Assembly (NCBI RefSeq): GCF_000367925.1
Contig: NZ_KB849164.1
Coordinates: forward strand, 1,159,482 to 1,223,481
DNA length: 64,000 nucleotides
Direction of reading: 5' to 3'
Origin: Acinetobacter bohemicus ANC 3994
GTDB lineage: Bacteria; Pseudomonadota; Gammaproteobacteria; Pseudomonadales; Moraxellaceae
Each line of letters opens with the position of its first letter. Position 1 is the stretch's first letter. This document shows positions 62,475 to 64,000 of the stretch, in pieces. The notes under the pieces are model-generated. The model was given only the letters and a program-made list of their open reading frames with translations. It did not search any database and was not told where the DNA came from. The translations under genes were made by a program, and so were the position numbers.

Positions 62475-63013
62475 TATGGGTATCTCATTGTATTTTTACC
62501 AATCATATCAATTGGATATTTATGGTTTAGATTAATAGCCATTGATACATTAGGCTGATAGCTGTAATGGTGACCTGCTATTTGGTTTCTCTGTTGCCAA
62601 ATACAACTACATGTTTTTGGATTTTGTAGAACTTGAAAAATCTTATAATGAGGATTACCTGCATCTGTTCCTATTTGAGAGATTTTAGGTCCGATATATC
62701 CCAAACTACCAACGGGATAAGGTACACACGGAGGACAACTGTCTCTTTCACATTGTTCATCTTTTGAAACACTCTTTGAACCAGAATCTGTATCAGGCAT
62801 ACTCGAAATTAAACCAATAGCCAAAGCTAGATTGACCGTCTGACTTATTCCAGCAGGAATTGCCATAGCTAAACCTTGTGGATCAACTAAAGATAAAGCA
62901 TTCCCTCCAACATACCCATAAGTATTCAGTCCACCATCCAATCCAATTGGATCACTTTCTACATAACGACCTGTAATCGGATCATAATCCCCAAACTGAT
63001 CATCATCAAAATG
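62474..63013 (-). CDS. Orphan Rhs toxin tip without its own start
   Basis: The open frame begins after a stop at 63017 and reads [48 protein letters not shown] (Rhs core end), the spacer [23 protein letters not shown] also seen in the full Rhs protein, then a toxin domain with [17 protein letters not shown] and [10 protein letters not shown]. No ATG exists; TTG 62941 is the only candidate and lacks a ribosome site. It is a displaced cassette that can replace the toxin of the main Rhs gene by recombination. Confidence 0.82.
   Translation of the reverse strand, partial: HFDDDQFGDYDPITGRYVESDPIGLDGGLNTYGYVGGNALSLVDPQGLAMAIPAGISQTVNLALAIGLISSMPDTDSGSKSVSKDEQCERDSCPPCVPYPVGSLGYIGPKISQIGTDAGNPHYKIFQVLQNPKTCSCIWQQRNQIAGHHYSYQPNVSMAINLNHKYPIDMIGKNTMRYP
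62768..62862 (-). repeat. 95-base direct repeat, orphan copy
   Basis: Apparently identical base by base to 63906-64000, at an offset of 1138 bases, and homologous with mismatches for another 26 bases on one side. The homology for toxin swapping presumably continues past the window edge. Confidence 0.85.
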
Positions 63014-63036
63014 TATTTAAATTTAAAGACCACTGA

Positions 63037-63582
63037 CTATATTTTTGTATTATCAAAAACTTGAAAACCATATTCTTTAAATAAATTAAGCACATATTCC
63101 TTTGAATTTAAATTTGGAGAATCAAAAAATAAAAATGTTGCTCCATAATCAGAGCTACAACAAAACTCTTCAATAAAAACAATATCTGTATTTTCAATTA
63201 ACTCACACAATGTAAAATGTGGCACTAAAAGTAACTCTTTATTGTATCTTTTTCTAAGTATGTTGCTTCTATTTGAATGATTGAATTCTGAAATTTTAGT
63301 ATGCAGTTTTTCATTAGGATTCATTAGAAAAGATTTAAACTGTATAAAATAATGTCCATACTTAAATTCGAATTGTTTATTGATTACGTCAGTGGGTATA
63401 TCATAAAAAAATTCCTTCCCACAATGGACCTTTCCTTTTCTAAGCTCAATATTGCTATAAAAATAGGATTCAGCAGCACTCCTTTCCCCTGAACTGTCCT
63501 CAAAATACATTCTATAGGCTTTAGAGATGCCTTTTTCTCCATCTATAAAAACTTCTTCTTCAATAAGAATTGCTTTAATCAA
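63037..63582 (-). CDS. Immunity protein for the main Rhs toxin
   Basis: 181 aa, soluble (MIKAILIEEEVFIDGEKGISKAYRMYF, then FYDIPTDVINKQFEFKYGHYFIQF). No family is recognised. Its first codons overlap the end of the Rhs frame by four bases (ATGA), showing translational coupling with the toxin. It lies between the main toxin and the orphan cassette. Confidence 0.72.
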   Translation of the reverse strand: MIKAILIEEEVFIDGEKGISKAYRMYFEDSSGERSAAESYFYSNIELRKGKVHCGKEFFYDIPTDVINKQFEFKYGHYFIQFKSFLMNPNEKLHTKISEFNHSNRSNILRKRYNKELLLVPHFTLCELIENTDIVFIEEFCCSSDYGATFLFFDSPNLNSKEYVLNLFKEYGFQVFDNTKI

Positions 63583-64000
63583 AATGAACCTCTCTTGTAT
63601 TTCACTATACCTACAGAAATACCTTTTTTGTAAACATGTAAATGAGGGCAGTCATGGTCTTTATCAGGATGATCTTCTATCCAACTATTTTGCCATTCAC
63701 AGCCAAAACCTAGATGTTTAGCTCCCACTTTTCTTAAACTAGAGTAGCATAGACCTTGGATTGATTTATTTAGACTGGTTCCATCAACAGCTCGATAATA
63801 TCGTTCTTCTCTAGAAATGTGGGCCATGCGCTGTGCTACAGAATATGCCTGTATTCGACTATAAGGACCACAATGATTTTCTCTTTCACATTGTTCCTCT
63901 CTTGGAACACTCTTTGAACCAGAATCTGTATCAGGCATACTCGAAATTAAACCAATAGCCAAAGCTAGATTGACCGTCTGACTTATTCCAGCAGGAATTG
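63579..64000 (-). CDS. Rhs protein, C-terminal toxin end (partial)
   Basis: The frame continues beyond the window. The visible 140 residues start with the shared spacer ([20 protein letters not shown]), then CERENHCGPYSRIQAYSVAQRM and a toxin end rich in His, Asp and Cys (CEWQNSWIEDHPDKDHDCPHLHVYKK), which looks like a nuclease-type or metal-dependent active site (inference). Rhs proteins deliver such tips through type VI or other secretion into rival cells. The immunity gene overlaps its stop. Confidence 0.83.
   Translation of the reverse strand, partial: IPAGISQTVNLALAIGLISSMPDTDSGSKSVPREEQCERENHCGPYSRIQAYSVAQRMAHISREERYYRAVDGTSLNKSIQGLCYSSLRKVGAKHLGFGCEWQNSWIEDHPDKDHDCPHLHVYKKGISVGIVKYKRGSF

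Noticed and set aside
1..64000. CRISPR array, prophage or complete insertion sequence
   Set aside because: No regularly spaced repeats, no structural phage genes and no intact transposase with paired ends were seen on either strand.

Overview
The window is an AT-rich gammaproteobacterial chromosome segment, most likely from an Acinetobacter species or a close Moraxellaceae relative. This is an inference from gene content (SulP, SstT, DUF2058, oleate hydratase, an AspA/LysR/DAACS block, a GTPase/Roadblock operon, Rhs toxins), from the AT-rich spacers full of small secreted proteins, and from an initiator-tRNA remnant. No rRNA, intact tRNA, CRISPR array or complete insertion sequence is visible.

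Layout. 1-6.3 kb: end of an ArsR regulator, a SulP transporter, SstT, DUF1275, DUF2058 and a YbdG-like mechanosensitive channel. 6.6-15 kb: small secreted and hypothetical proteins, an Ntn-type amide hydrolase, a DUF1003 protein, a Cache-GGDEF cyclase, a duplicated small gene with its terminator (7.2 and 12.8 kb), the first copy of a structured RNA and an initiator-tRNA pseudogene that has lost its anticodon arm. 15-20 kb: two exported proteins, a sorbosone-dehydrogenase-like lipoprotein and a three-gene operon resembling the Caulobacter holdfast-anchor genes hfaA-hfaB-hfaD, with a CsgG-type pore. 20.7-27.8 kb: LysE exporter, DUF2867, an IS-end remnant, oleate hydratase, a transglutaminase-like protein and a divergent HxlR/DsbA-like/MBL locus. 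28-32.5 kb: aspartase, its divergent LysR regulator and a dicarboxylate/amino-acid symporter, with the same 15-bp dyad in both promoter regions.

33-41 kb: small lipoproteins and exported peptides, the second copy of the structured RNA, DUF2147, a GAF-GGDEF cyclase and a MAPEG protein. 41.6-49 kb: two MerR-controlled oxidoreductase loci, a HAD phosphatase, a multiply frameshifted pseudogene, an MBL-like protein and a divergent TetR/SmvA-like efflux pair sharing a 46-bp near-perfect palindrome. 49.2-51.7 kb: a small GTPase, two Roadblock/LC7 proteins and a 331-aa partner. 52-56 kb: a MocR/PdxR-type regulator, a BenE-type symporter and a GNAT acetyltransferase, the last two preceded by the same motif at the same distance, plus decayed genes and IS-end-like repeats. 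56.2-58.5 kb: a TonB-dependent siderophore receptor behind a Fur box. 59.3-61.1 kb: a flavodoxin-type operon with a divergent MerR regulator. 61.2-64 kb: an integrase stub, then the C-terminal toxin of an Rhs protein, its immunity gene, and a displaced orphan Rhs toxin tip with its own immunity gene.

Strongest leads: the Hfa-like operon (an anchor or fibre secretion system outside Caulobacter), the GTPase-Roadblock module, the duplicated structured RNA with compensatory base-pair changes and a hydrophobic peptide, the Rhs orphan cassette without a start codon, and the matching operators at the LysR and MocR loci.
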